Part shown: positions 11,690 through 23,804 of the stretch, one piece after another | How positions within the stretch are numbered: position 1 is the stretch's first letter | Layout: each line of letters starts with the position of its first letter | Source of the DNA: Crotalaria pallida | Taxonomy: Eukaryota > Streptophyta > Magnoliopsida > Fabales > Fabaceae | Length of the DNA: 64,000 bases | Direction: 5' to 3' | Assembly: GCA_037953625.1 (NCBI GenBank) | Contig: CM075654.1 | Location: 21,631,501 to 21,695,500, forward strand | Notes under the pieces: model-generated | Databases searched by the model: none | The model's input: only the letters and a program-made list of their open reading frames with translations | What the model was told of the DNA's origin: nothing | Program-made: the position numbers and the translations under genes

Positions 11690-11995
11690 CAAAATATCAA
11701 TTCTACTACATTCCAAACACCATTTCCAAAAATCTTTACAAAACTTTCATTTTCACCAACCTTCACCAAACTGTCAGTTTGCAAACTTTTCTCAAAACAT
11801 TGTTCCCCAAAATACCTTTTCATAAAACTCCTTTTCAAAAGATCACTTCATGAAAACTCCTTTGAAAAATATTGTTTCACAAGCTCTTCAAAAATCTTTT
11901 CTAAAAACAATTCTTTTCCCCATCTTTTATAAAAATTTCCTCTTCACAAATCTTTTCGAAGATTCCTTTTTCAAAACTCTTTTTCAAAAATGCAT
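11690..11995. repeat. Degenerate CTTTTCAAAA-type repeat
   Basis: About 300 bp of repeated pyrimidine-rich words such as CCTTTTCAAAA, TCTTTACAAAA and ACTTTTCTCAAAA, without a strict period. ORFs here are open only because of the base bias. Confidence 0.5.
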
Positions 11996-14900
11996 TTTGT
12001 GCTGAGCGCTAGTGGAGGAGCAAGCCCAACTCAACACTAGTTCCCAGACTAAAACCAAGAACAGAGGAGCTCAGCTCAACTCAGTTCACTTATCATCCCA
12101 ACCATTCACATTACTCTCCCCAGCTCTGGCTCGTTCTCATTATCACTTTCAGTATCCCTTTCTCAATCTCAACTCTCGTCTCTCTATTCCCTCAATTTCT
12201 TATCTTTTATCATCATTCTTTTCTTACTACACCATCACTTTCAATTCATCACTCCCTCAACTCTTTCATTTCATTTCGTTTCTTATTCAAGACTTAACAG
12301 ACACCCATCCACTATAAAATAAGCAACATAATTTAAACAGATAAATAAAAGCATGCTATCAACACACAATCATCACACAATAACATTATGGTTCTTGTCA
12401 CCTTCATATAAGTGGCCACACAAAGCAAACAACTGCCAATTATACTACTGACTCCAACCACTCCGTTCCGATCTTTGAGATGATGCGGAACGTCCTAATA
12501 AATCACCTAGCTACCACGGTGTCTTAGGGAAAGCTTCTCTCTCACCTGGGGTCCAGCGGTTGAATGCTTGTTCTCCTCGAGACCTTGTGCTGCCATCTGC
12601 CCCAACCTCTTTTCTTTATCATTCCTCATATTAAATAGAACACTTTATGTTATTAACTTACTTGAGGGAATCTTTTCTTAATTTCTTACTTGTCCCTTCT
12701 TTGTTGGAAAACTTTTGAAAACATATCTAAGGTCATTGGTTATTTGAAGGCTTGGTTTTAAATCATATGAAAACGTTTTTTTAAACATCAAAAGTTCGTC
12801 CAATTAATTTTTGGACATCAACATAGTTTTACAAAAATCATTTTAATAAAACTCCGGAAACATCGTAAAAACATTCTTTACTTCAAATAGCTCTTTAGCT
12901 TAAAATTGCTACTTTGAAATTTCATGCTTTCATCATAAACAATTTAGGAAAGCCAAGCATACATCATGACATTCAAGCAAATCATGCCACATACAAGTGC
13001 AAATAACATTTAGGAATGCAAGTACTCATAAACCAAACGAAATCGGGTTTCAAACCAATTATATCAACATATATTTCCATGTACCTTTTATTCATGCAAT
13101 CCAACTTCCTACATTTATTTAGGGCATATAACCGAATGGGGCAAGGAAAGTAAATCAAATAGTACAATTTAAATCACATGAGCCAACTTATTTCATTTGA
13201 GACATTTAAATTCTTGTTTCCTGTAATCCTAGCCGAACACACAAATAAACACATATACACATATCTCCATTCAAACACAACACTTAATTTATTTAAATTG
13301 TTTGTTTATCTTATCATTAAGTAAGGAACCGAATAGAAAATAAATATTCACAACATAGCTTCAAGCAATTTATTTTAGCTTAATTTCCTTAAAGCATACC
13401 CATCCTTCTTAAGTTATTCATTGAAAAAGGAGTCCTAGCTTAACTTAACACACATGGACCGAATAGCATCACGATAAGACAAACATCAAATATTCAGCAT
13501 GTTTACACTTGGACCATAGACTAACGCAAGGATCATTTTCTAGAGCTTGTTTTCTTTACAAAATCCGTGAGCTTCACAAGAATTTCAGCAAGCGAAATTT
13601 AATTGCTTAACATAATAAAATCAAGAATCATGTCTTGATCTCGATCCTTTAAGTCAAACACATGCATGCACCTAAAATTTCTAGGTGAACAAGTGTCAAC
13701 ATGCATGTAAGTAAAATAGTGATCTAGCATGATTTCTTAATTTCCTAGGCTTGACCGAATGCCATCATGCTAGGGGCAAAGTTTTGTAATTTTTATCTTC
13801 TACATGCAAACATCTAAATTCACATCATGTAAGACTTAAAGCATCATTTTACTTTTTATAATTCTAACCGAATCATCAATACTCACAAACGACCCTTGAT
13901 TCCAATTCTTTTTAGGTTCCAAAATTATTCTTAAGGCTTGTTAGGTGTATTTATTTCACAAAACCGTGACATGCATATAGGAAATCAAGGCTTCTCACAC
14001 TCAAATGACACACACAAAACTCAAGTTTTATGCTTTCTTAGAAATCAATCATAGATTAAAACATGTAAAAGAGAAGCAAGACAAAAACATGTACTCAAAC
14101 TCAAATTCTTCAAGCAAACCGTGAAGAACTAATTTTTGCAAGTATAGGAGTAACATCAAAGCTAAATTTTCTATTCATGGCCGAATTACTCAATTCTTGA
14201 TTTAGTGATTTATAAGTTCATTTATGCACAAAATCCAAGATCAAAGCACAAGAAGGACATGCAAAGAAAACAAGGGTCATCAACCCACAAAATCAACATG
14301 CATGTTGAAATCAAAACAATTCATAAATTTGAAATACCACTCCAAACCAAACCGTGACAAAGAAAATTACAAGCAAGAGATCAAAACTTTTTCACATCAA
14401 CATTCAAGATCCAAGTATAAAATTCACATGCATGACACTTAGTCCTCAAGATCGTTCAAGAATAGTTACATGCATCACAAAATTAAATCAAAGTCCAAAA
14501 TAAGTTATTTTACAACACAAAGTAATTAAATCAAGGCTCTTTCTACCTTAATCCCTAATCCTAAATCTTCAAATCTTCTCTCCTCTTCCCTTAATGGTTG
14601 CCTCGGTCTCTCCCTCTTCTTCTAGGGTTGATGGGTTTTCTCCTTGATCTATGAAGGCTAAGAAGGTTGAGAAAGAAATTAGAGAAGTTTGGGTTAAGGG
14701 CCTTGGGGGATTTCCACTCTTCTCCTCTATTCTCCTCTCACGGCCTCACTTCTCTTTCTCCCTAAGTGTCTCAAGAGCTTGATGATGCTCTTGAGAGAAG
14801 TGTGTTTGAGTTGGTGTGGAAAAAGGGAATGAATGAAGGAATGAAAAATGATCCAAGCCAACACATACCTATACACGGCTTTGAGGGCAAAGCAAGAGGT

Positions 14901-15669
14901 GAGTAGTTTCCTATCTTGCCCTCGGTTCAAGGTGTGAAAGAAAGGGCAATTTGGGCCATCCCAATTGTTGCATGGCTTGGTTCAAGCCGTGGGAGGCATG
15001 GAGGAAGGAGAGTCCTCCTTAGGTTGATGACTAATCCTTCCTAGTTTCTCCCTAGCCTTCATGACTCACACCTCCTATTTTTCTATCTAGTTTCCCAATT
15101 CCTTAACGCATAAGGCATGGCACTCTCCTTGGTTCCTTTATTTTTCTACTTGGCCGAACTACACATACATACACATGCACATATGATCTTTATTTTTCAT
15201 CCACACATAACTTACATTCATGCACACACACACTTAATATATATACACATGCACAATTGACACGGCACATACCTATATAGATATACACATAAATTCACAC
15301 ATTTAGGCATCACGTATCACTCATTCTCACATGTACATGTATACATTCACATACACTTACATATACATTTTATCTTTTTGTTTAGTAATTAAATTTCTCA
15401 AAACCTAAGTACACCAAAACTGTATTACATACTTACAAAATAAATCACAAACATTTTTATAAAATCACGAAGCATATAAATTTTCTCAAGACCAAATTTC
15501 TAAACCTTAGGTATTACTTTAGAAAATCGTTGCCCTAAAATCATTCTTTATCTTGAGAACGTGAATTTTAGAAAAATCATTTAAGAAAATACTCCTTTTC
15601 AAAATGTTTTCTAAGAAAATAATCTCTTTAGTGTTTTACTTTGATATGAGGAATTTACGGGGTGTTACA

Positions 15670-17954
15670 AATTCTAACAAACAGATTTCAAAAATAAATC
15701 TAATTCACTACTCACATAATGCAAAACACTTTCAAACTCATTCAAGATAATCAATTAAATCATATCATTAACACACAACCTCAATCAATTTATTTATTTT
15801 CATTTCCCAAAAACCGAAAAGGAAAAGGAACATTAACACATTATTTTCATCAAATATATAATAGCATACACATAGAACATAGTCATTATCAATACTCATT
15901 TCAATGAGAAAGTCTTGTAACCATCTAAACATGCATTGGCCAAATCATCTAGGTAAAATCTTGCAAAGATATGATACACAATCAAAGACATAGAATAATG
16001 GTATTACTCTATTTCTTTCAAGACTAAAACCGTGAGCATCAAAAGGAAATTAAACAATTTTAATTTCATTTTCTTAACTTACATCAAAACAACAATTAAA
16101 GCCACAAATCATTTCAAAGTTTCATTTTTATTTTCCTTTAAATTTGATTCTCTCATGCATGCACTTCTATGTTCTTAGATCAAGCTAGTCCCAGTATACA
16201 TGCAACCTAAATGATGACCAAATACCATTTCCTACTCTCCTACCTCATGGCCGAATATCATCATGCATGAGACAAATATTTTGGTTCACTTTTCAATATA
16301 TAAGAGACACATAATCAATCAAGACATGTAGATTTTCAAAGCAAATCTTTCAAAGCATCACACCACCTTGTTCACTCACATCAACATGCATGAATTATTA
16401 TCATGACAAGGTTCTCCTTAAACATTTTCATTAAAACTCTACTCATAACTTTTTCTTAAACAAAGTTAAGATTATACTTTAAACTTCAAAAATATGACAT
16501 GCATGAGCTTGAAATTATTAAATCCATCCATAATACATACATACATCAACTTTGCATGAAATAACAAGCGTCAAATCCCATTTTACCAAGCATGGCCGAA
16601 TGGCCTTCACAACCCAAGACATATTCAAGATCAATACATTGATTAAATTATGTTCACGCTTAAAAATTATTTAAAAGTTTGTTACCCTACTTATTTCATC
16701 TAGGCCGTGACAAACATAGAAGGAAAGCTTAATCTTTTCACTTGAAATTTGACATGCAAGCCTCAAGGTCCTAACTTTTTGATTATTAATAATGGATTAT
16801 TACATGTATATATAAAAATTAACCAAGATCATTACAAAACTAACACGCAAGGCCAAAGATCCCTACTTTATTCTCAAATAAGTCTAGATCATATAATTAC
16901 TTGTCAAATAATCACACAAATGCACAAAGATCATGGTTTAAGCAAGAAAATCCAACATGCAAATAGATTCATTTTAGTCTTTCACAAAAATTTCAAGTAA
17001 TACTTTAGATCTTTAAGAGTTTGTTTAGAAATCATCAAGATCCATCAAGAAAATCATGACCAAAATATAAAGTCCATGATTTCACTTATTACAAACCATT
17101 TTAAGTCTTAAAAGTCCATGGTCAAGCTTAAACAACACTTGCACTCATCTTTCAAGCCAAAAAAAACAAACATGCAAGGAGAAGGAAAAAGAAAAATTAC
17201 AAAACCACAAGAAAAACCTAACTAACATAGTCTTCCTCTTGATCTTCGAATAACCTACCAAGAAGAGGTTGATCTCTTAACTCCCAACACTCTTGATCTC
17301 CAAGGAAAGCCTATGATCTTGCTCTAAGTCTCCTTCTTCTTCCTTCTTCCTCCCACGGCCACACTCTCTCTCTCTCACTCTCTTTTCTCTTCTAAGTGTT
17401 TGATGAGCCCTTAGAAAGTGTTTGGGTGAAATGAGAAGGAAATGAACTAGGTGAAAAAGAAATGAACTAGGACTCCATTTATTTATAGGCAGCCGAATTA
17501 GTCCCTCTTGCCCTTGGATTTTTTGTTCGGTCCAAGCATCAAGGAAAGGGCAATTTTGGGCTTCCAAAAATTTGCATGGGAAGGGTTAAATCAAAGGGGA
17601 CATGGTGAGTAGGTTAGGGTATTAGGTCTCATCATGCAAATTGACTCTATCACCTTAACTCCTCTCTTTTCTACCCATTTGATCTACTTATTGGATTCTA
17701 ACTCATCTTACAATTTCCTTGTCCTAAAAATCAAAGTCCTAAACCCATACATACACACACAATACCGTAGCACACACATGCACACACATCTTATATTTTT
17801 TCTAATCATATTTACTTAGGACACTATGATCACTAATTCACACAATAATGCAAATATTTCCAAAGAATCACATTCACATAATTATTTCATGCATCATTCA
17901 TCACACACATATCAATCAAACACAAATCAAATAATGCATTTATACCATGAAAAT
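15670..17954 (-). mobile_element. Family-E LTR copy b, middle segment
   Basis: This continues copy b after the nested copy c. It shares order and wording with copy c at about 13000-15400, including the GAAAGGGCAATTT block near 17547 (14942 in c) and the CCGAATG/CCGTGA words. It stops at 17954 where the LTR of element A begins. The remaining end of this LTR is probably at 55707-55936. No protein-coding sequence is evident. Confidence 0.65.
17477..17496 (-). promoter_or_regulatory. TATA box of family-E LTR copy b
   Basis: On the minus strand the sequence is GGCTGCCTATAAATAAATGG, a good plant TATA box. Pyrimidine- and CT-rich leader-like DNA follows at about 17330-17410. This supports minus orientation of copies b, c and d. 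Initiation would be expected about 30 bp downstream, near 17450. Confidence 0.5.
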
Positions 17955-18303
17955 TGTAACACCTTATGATTAATTACCCTTATTTCCCCTTATATTAAAA
18001 CATGAGCTTAAAAATTCCTTTTTAAATTATGAAAATCAACCGTCACACGGACGGAGTTTCGTTTGTTTTTCGGACTTTTCTAAATCTTCAACCTGATAAA
18101 CACATTTAAATAGTATCAACAGGAAACAGCATGGCTCAAATATAAATGTATATGCATCACATAGTTGTCCCATGGGCTCTAGTGTAAAACATCCGCATCA
18201 GTTTGTCGGAGTGTCAGCAAAAATGCTAAGTATGTAAATCAAGAGGCCATAACAACAACTATGCCCAAAAAAAGAATCATGAACCATGCACAAAAGAAAC
18301 TAT

Positions 18304-18367
18304 CCTAAGCCTCACTCAAAAAGAAACATATACAGCTCATACACATCCAATGATACGGAGGCTTAGG
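18304..18367 (-). other. Conserved 10-bp stem after the LTR exon-like block of A
   Basis: CCTAAGCCTC (18304-18313) and GAGGCTTAGG (18358-18367) are perfectly complementary around a ~44-nt loop. Solo LTR H has the same stem at the same place (45304-45361). It may be a 3'-end or structural RNA signal. Confidence 0.45.
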
Positions 18368-18397
18368 TCAAAATATAAGTATCTAATCCCCATAACC

Positions 18398-18462
18398 CTA
18401 CTCTCCCTGGGAGGGAGAGTGAACCTGCTCGGCCGGGGGCTGTGCAACCTCAATCTCTGTAC
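18398..18462 (-). other. Exon-like block in LTR A behind a strong 3' splice site
   Basis: On the minus strand TTACTGTTCTTTACAG is followed by 65 nt that read TEIEVAQPPAEQ and end in TAG. LTR H has an identically long block (45206-45270) reading TEIELAQPPAEQ behind TTACATTTTCAG. The core CACAGCCCCCGGCCGAGCAG is identical although surrounding DNA has diverged. There is no in-block ATG, so a start would have to come from an upstream exon. Confidence 0.45.
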
Positions 18463-19056
18463 CTGTAAAGAACAGTAAGGGAGTGAGCATTGCACATGAA
18501 ATAGGAAAGCAGTTTCTCATTAGACATAATTACCCACTAAACCAAGCACAATTATCAATTAGAACATATAGCACAATTTATCCACAGGCACATATCACGC
18601 ATTCACAATTTGGCAATCCCTTTCAAATTTCATTTACATTTCTCATTTCTTATCATTTTGTTTCACCTTTCATCTTTTTACTTCCATTTTCATTATCTTC
18701 ACTTACTCATATTATCAGTTTTCAACTCATAACCATAAGTCATACACTCTTTCGAAATCATACACCGTATGTCACCTCACAATCAGAGGCTAACATACCC
18801 AAATAACATCGTATGTCTCCTCACGGTCAGAGGACAACATACACACATCTCTTCATTTTTCAAATCATTTTATCTTTTCTTTACCATTAGGGATTAGCGC
18901 ACCTGTTACGGCATTTCACACCCACTAGGACTTTCACCCAATCCAGGTAACTTGCCACCTATTAGGCCACGGTTGACACCCATTAGGACTAAAAGCAACA
19001 TCTCAACTCTTTTACTATCACATTCACATTTTCTCTTTTCAAAACTTTTATTATTG

Positions 19057-19218
19057 TGCAGCATGATTGATCCATTGGATACACCCGCCTAACGAGGCAT
19101 TTACGGGACCTAATAGGTAACTTGCACCTGGATTGGGTAACTTGTGCCTAATGGGTAACTTGTCACCTAACAGGGCACCTAATGGGTCGATGTATCCCAA
19201 GGATCAATCATAGCTGCA
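19057..19218. repeat. Long imperfect hairpin with repetitive loop in LTR A
   Basis: Arm TGCAGCATGATTGATCC... (19057-19083) pairs with 19191-19218 over about 27 bp with two mismatches and one bulge. The ~107-bp loop consists of repeated GGTAACTTG and CCTAATGGGT words. An inverted copy of ACCCAATCCAGGT (near 18937) and ACCTGGATTGGGT (near 19126) adds further folding potential. Confidence 0.6.
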
Positions 19219-20032
19219 ACTTTAACCATTTTTATAATTCCATTTATTTATATTCAAAACAATATCACACTTAGAATCGTTGGCAACATTATTTGCATTA
19301 TCACATAAAAGTAAAATCCACACATATTCCAAATAACTCACAAATTAGATCAATTACTCACATCAATAGATATTCACCAATTCAATCAACATTTAATATA
19401 AAGAGCATTTAGCATTAATACATACCAATTTCTATGCATTCTCAAAGTTTACTTTTTATGTCTTTAATTTAATTAAATTAAACTACTTTATTCCTTCATA
19501 ATCCTAGGGATTTAATAACACCAAAATAACATATAAATCCTAGCAAGCTCTTATGAACTAATTTGAACCTATTCCCTAGAACAAACCAATGCTCACTATA
19601 ACCACTCCCTTACCTCACCCTTGTAGAGAGAGAGCTCCAAAACTATGGGAGAGAGAGAGAATGAGCTAGAAACCAAAGAAAGGAAAATTAGTTAGAGATT
19701 GGGGAGGGGAATTCGAAATCTATGAAGGAAAGGAGGAATAGAGCTTGTATTCCACTTACCTTGAGCTTGAGAGATGAGAACCAAGAATGGGTGTTGGCCC
19801 TAACTCATACCCATGAATTGAGAGAGGAAGAACTTGAGAGAGTGAAGGGAGATTAAGTGTTTAAATGTGTTGGGGATTGATTCTCAATGCTTATTTGTGG
19901 ATTGAAATGGTGATTTGAGGTGAATTCTAGAGAGAGGATGGGGAGCTGTTTGTGACCTAGGAGAGAGAGTGAAGTTGAGTTATGAATGAGATTGTTGGCT
20001 GAAACACGTTTTTAAGACTGTCTGCACAAAAC

Positions 20033-20229
20033 ACTCGAGTGTTTTCCAAAAGACTCGAGTGTTGCCTTTAAAAATACTCGAGTCTTTTCCAAATGACTCG
20101 AGTATACCTGAGAGTTCAAATTCTAAATCTGTAAAACACTCGAGTCTTTTCACAAAGACTCGAGTAGTGCCTAAAAGAGTCATTTTCCAACTAGCCAGAA
20201 CACTCGAGTCTTTTCCAAAAGACTCGAGT
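20033..20229. repeat. Four ACTCGAGT palindrome pairs in LTR A
   Basis: Eight perfect ACTCGAGT palindromes start at 20033/20053, 20076/20096, 20138/20158 and 20202/20222, so each pair is exactly 20 bp apart. Spacers within pairs are similar (TTTTCCAAA-like). They lie 0.3-0.5 kb inside the LTR start, where the upstream promoter region would be. Confidence 0.85.
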
Positions 20230-20549
20230 ATTTTGCCCAGTACCCCATTTATTCATTTTCCTATTTTCCTCCTATTTTCTTCCTGCTTCAATTCGAGATA
20301 ACTTCTTCGTTACCCGTTGGATCTTGCTCAAATTTGGAGGCAAGCTTCCTAAAATCCTTATTTTCATATCCAACGGTAGAATCTGCATTCTAAACTACCA
20401 ATCTTGTTATTCTATTTCCCCAAAGTCCTATGTTTTAAACTTGAGTTTGCATGTCTAATTGGCCAAATTTCTAACTTATATCATAATTACTTATATCCTA
20501 AGACTATCAAACATGATTTACACTAAGAATGTAAATTTGGGATGTTACA

Positions 20550-20587
20550 ATCCTCTCCCACTTACCAGAATTTCGTCCTCGAAATTC
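20550..20587 (-). promoter_or_regulatory. Polypurine tract and preceding hairpin of element A
   Basis: On the minus strand AAGTGGGAGAGGA adjoins the LTR, the expected plus-strand primer. Just before it GAATTTCG-AGGA-CGAAATTC (20568-20587) forms an 8-bp stem with a 4-nt loop. Element B has the same stem with loop GGGA (30324-30343). The pol stop codon TGA overlaps the first stem arm. Confidence 0.75.
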
Positions 20588-22151
20588 AGCTGCCCTGAAA
20601 CAACTGAGGATAAGACTCCTTCATCTTGCTCTCTAGCTCCCAAGTAGCTTCTTCTACGTTGTTTCTGTTCCATATAACTTTCACCAATGGAATTCCCTTG
20701 CCCCGAAGCTGCTTAATCTGTATGTCCTCTACTCTGATCGGGAGGATCTCAAAAGTAAGATTCTCCTTCAAAGGCAAATCGTCAGCTGCTACCACATGGG
20801 AGGGATCATGAATGTACTTCCTCAACTAGGAAACATGGAATACACCATGAAGTCTAGACAAGTGTGGAGGCAAAGCAATCCTGTACGCCAAAGGTCCAAC
20901 TCTCTCCAGAATCTCATAAGGTCCAACAAACCTCGGAGTCAGCTTCCTTGACTTGATTGCTCGACCGATGCAGTGGTAGGGGACACCCTAAGGAACACAT
21001 GGTTACCCACATCAAACTCTAGGGGTCTCCTACGCTTATCTGCATAGCTCTTTTGCCTGTCCTGAGAAGTCTTCATCTTATCCTTAATCATCGCGATCTT
21101 CTCTGTGGTTTCTTGCACCAATTCTGGTCTAGTCAACAAATTCTCACCAATCTGAAACTAGCAAAGAGGCGTTCTACACTTCCTGCCATAAAGTGCCTCA
21201 AAAGGTGCCATGCCGATGCTAGAATGGAAGCTGTTGTTATAAGTGAATTCCATAAGCGGCAGAAGTTGTTCCCAGTTGCCCACCTGCTCCAACACACAAG
21301 CTCTGAGCAGATCCTCCAATGTCTGAATAGTACGCTCAGACTGTCCATCAGTTTGAGGATGATAGGCTGTACTAAACATCAGCTTAGTACCCAAAGCCTG
21401 CTGAAGACTCTGCCAAAATCTGGATAGAAATCGTGGATCACGATCAGACACAATGCTAGAAGGCACACCATGAAGCTTCACTATGTCCCGAATATACAAC
21501 TGTGTCAGCTTCTCAAGTGTGTACTTCTTATTGATCGGGATAAAGTGAGCACACTTTGTTAAACGGTCTACAACCACCCATACACCGTCACAACCTGCGG
21601 CAGTTTTAGGTAGACCCGTCACAAAGTCCATGGCTATGCTATCCCACTTCCATTCAGGGATGTCAAGTGATCGCAACGGACCACCTGGCTTTTGGTGCTC
21701 AATCTTCACCTTCTGACAAGTCAAGCAGTGAGACACATGGTCGGCCACATCAGTCTTCAACCCTGGCCACCAATAGATCCTCTTCAAATCCTGATACATC
21801 TTTGTGGTACCGGGATGGAAACTCATTTTTGTTTGGTGAGCTTCCCACAATATGTCTCTTCGAATCTGGAAGTCCATTGGAACACATATTCTACCTCTGA
21901 ATCTGATGATTCCATCAGCACCCTTGATGAAATCAGGTTCCTCTTTACTTGCCGCTCCTTCTAACAACTTCTGGAGTTCTTCATCATCTACTTGCCTTTC
22001 CTTTATCAAATTCATCAACTCATTAGTGACCTGTAACATTTCCAGAACAATACTCTTCTCTTTCACCAGCACGTTCAGATTGAGATCACTAAACTCCTGA
22101 ATCAGCTGCATCTCTTTCACCATCATGTTGCTAGCATGCAGAGTCTTGCGA
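20588..22151 (-). pseudogene. Chromovirus A pol, distal part: integrase and chromodomain
   Basis: On the minus strand this continues RNase H right after the B insertion (SRKTLHASNMMVKEM) into the integrase. Zinc-binding residues (EAHQTKMSFHPG, CLTCQK) and the catalytic D, D and E are present (AMDFVTGLPK, VSDRDPRF, QSERTIQTLE). The C-terminal SH3-like region follows, then a chromodomain (LVKVIWNRNNVEEATWELE), which marks a Tekay/Del-type chromovirus. Breaks: TAG at about 21157 in place of Trp, a frameshift near 20970, TAG near 20826. The protein ends at YPQLFQGS. Chromodomains of this group are thought to guide integration to marked chromatin. Confidence 0.88.
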
Positions 22152-22419
22152 CTTAGTGTAACACCCCAAAATTTTAATCCCCGATTAATGAAATGTTAAT
22201 TATAATTTAATTATAATTAATAGTTTTCAAATTAATCCTTGATTAAAATATGTGTGTATGTAATTAGCTTGCATGTGAGAAATTATTTAGTAAATAATTT
22301 AAATGCCTAAAATGTATATTTTGCATATTAGTCCCTGGGTTGGGACCTAGAAGCAATTATAGGAAAGGTTTTGGAGGGAAAGTAAATAAAATAATTATTT
22401 TTCAAAATCTGGGTAAAAC

Positions 22420-23804
22420 ACTCGAGTATTTTCTGGAATACTCGAGTATTCTGGGTCAAACTGCACGAGTTAGTGCGTTTGATGAGTCACAGCCAACGAG
22501 TTCGCTTTGTTGACACGATTACACCATCTTCAACAGCTCAAGGATGTCGTGTCGCACTGCATGAACCTTCTCCATGTCTATATAAGCTTATCAACCACGA
22601 ATTCGTGGAAATTTTGCTCAATCTTGCTTGTGTTGACATAGTTAGGGTTTCGAATTCGTCTCGTTCGATTCTCTTTTGATTCTAAGTGTTAGGCTTCGAG
22701 TGATACACCAATACAAAGCTCACATCACGAGCTTTGTATAGACACCAAAGTTGTGAAGTTTGAGTGTGTGGATTGAGAGAATCGAAGGCTTAAAGTGAAG
22801 CTGTCCTTGCTTGAGTTGGTGTCTGGAGCTTACTTTGATCATCGATTTCGGTAAGCTCGTGAATCCCTGAGTCTCAAACTTAATTCCTTTAGTTAGTTGA
22901 TGTTGTATAGAGTCTAGAAATCTAATTTTCCCCAATTCTTATCTCTGTTTTGTGGGTAAACCAATTCGGTTTTGGTGATGCACTCAAAACTGCTCTGCAT
23001 GTGAAGTTCAAGTTGATTTCTGGTGTTGGAGCTCTTTTCTTGGATTTCTTTCTATTGATTTACATCTGAGAGGTAAGGGGAAGTAATTATATTCACTAGA
23101 TAGAGTTTGAAATTCATTAAATGTGTTAGAGAGCCACCAAGAGGCTCTAAGGGCTTAGATTCTATAGGAACTTTGGTTTGGAGACCAATCCATGCTCTAA
23201 ATCCATATTGAGCAAGTTTGTTATCATGCATGTGAACTTGAATGAGCTTTGTTTCATGAATATTATGCTTATTGTGTGATTTGAGGTATTGAGTTGTTAA
23301 AATGCCTTTTTATGCATAATCAATGATTTCTCTGTCAATTCTGTGTTTTGAATTGAAATAAGTGTTGTAACATGTTTGATTAATGATATGTTAACTCTGT
23401 TGATCCCTGAAATGGACTTAAATTGAGTAGAAATGAAAATGGCATGTTAAAACCAGTTTTCAATACTGTCAGCTGCGAAACACTCGAGTAAATGGCAAAG
23501 TACTCGAGTAAATCGTGTTCAAAATAAAGTAAATTTCATAAGAACACTCGAGTATTTTGTCTGTTACTCGAGTATCGGGCATGAAATGAGAATTGTTATA
23601 GGTCAAACACTCGAGTCATTCCAAGTCACTCGAGTATTCTGGAAAAGTCCAAGAACACTCGAGTAACTCATGAACTACTCAAGTAAATTGTTGAAATTAA
23701 AACCCAAATCCTCAGAAAGACATGATCACTCGAGTAAGCTTAAGAACACTCGAGTAATCTGGAAAATCTCCAGAACACTCGAGTATTCTGAACTTTACTC
23801 GAGT
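22420..23804. repeat. ACTCGAGT palindrome pairs in 5' LTR of B
   Basis: Pairs start at 22420/22440, 23482/23502, 23546/23566, 23609/23628, 23657/23677 (second is ACTCAAGT), 23728/23748 and 23777/23797. All are 20 bp apart except one at 19. The first pair is upstream of the TATA box; the others lie in the presumed LTR intron. The 3' LTR repeats the array (30625 onward and 31685-32010). Confidence 0.85.
22579..22586 (+). promoter_or_regulatory. TATA box of B 5' LTR
   Basis: CTATATAAG is a strong plant TATA match; the copy in the 3' LTR is at 30785-30792. Transcription would start near 22610. A donor-like TTTCG|GTAAGC lies about 240 bp downstream. Confidence 0.65.

Larger units (their letters stand above)
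9744..15669 (-). mobile_element. Family-E unit copy c, ~5 kb non-coding LTR with perfect target duplication
   Basis: It is bounded by TGTAACAGCCCG (9744) and CGGGGTGTTACA (15669), a 7-bp TGTAACA/TGTTACA terminal inverted repeat, and by AATTC on both sides (9739-9743, 15670-15674). No gag or pol is present. Removing the Athila-type fragment at 10576-11490 leaves about 5.0 kb, very long for an LTR. No internal LTR boundary is visible, so a solo LTR is the simplest reading. Copy b shares its whole length. Around 12640-15660 the DNA is AT-rich with scattered ACCGAAT and CCGTGA words also found in copy b. Confidence 0.7.
17955..20549 (-). mobile_element. 3' LTR of chromovirus A (2595 bp)
   Basis: On the minus strand it runs from TGTAACATCCCAAATTTAC (20549) to AAGGTGTTACA (17955), with the polypurine tract of A directly outside the 20549 end. 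It is clearly related to solo LTR H, including the end segment with the CCGTCNNACGGACGGAGTTT motif. Internal features: paired ACTCGAGT palindromes (20033-20229), a splice-donor-like CAAG|GTAAGT near 19759, a long imperfect hairpin (19057-19218), two copies of a CCTCA..TCAGAGG unit (18765-18840) and an exon-like block at 18398-18462. The matching 5' LTR of A is missing. Confidence 0.85.

Noticed and set aside
11531..12317. Plus-strand ORFs of 100-133 codons in family-E copy c
   Set aside because: Low-complexity Ser/Phe/Leu translations of pyrimidine-rich degenerate repeats; no matching ORF in copies b or d.
9744..15669. Copy c as a complete element with internal region
   Set aside because: No second LTR boundary, primer-binding site or polypurine tract seen; continuous homology to copy b suggests one long LTR.
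20033..20229. CRISPR-like array from the repeated ACTCGAGT
   Set aside because: Repeats are 8-bp palindromes in pairs, in a plant LTR; no long direct repeats or unique spacers of constant length, no cas genes.
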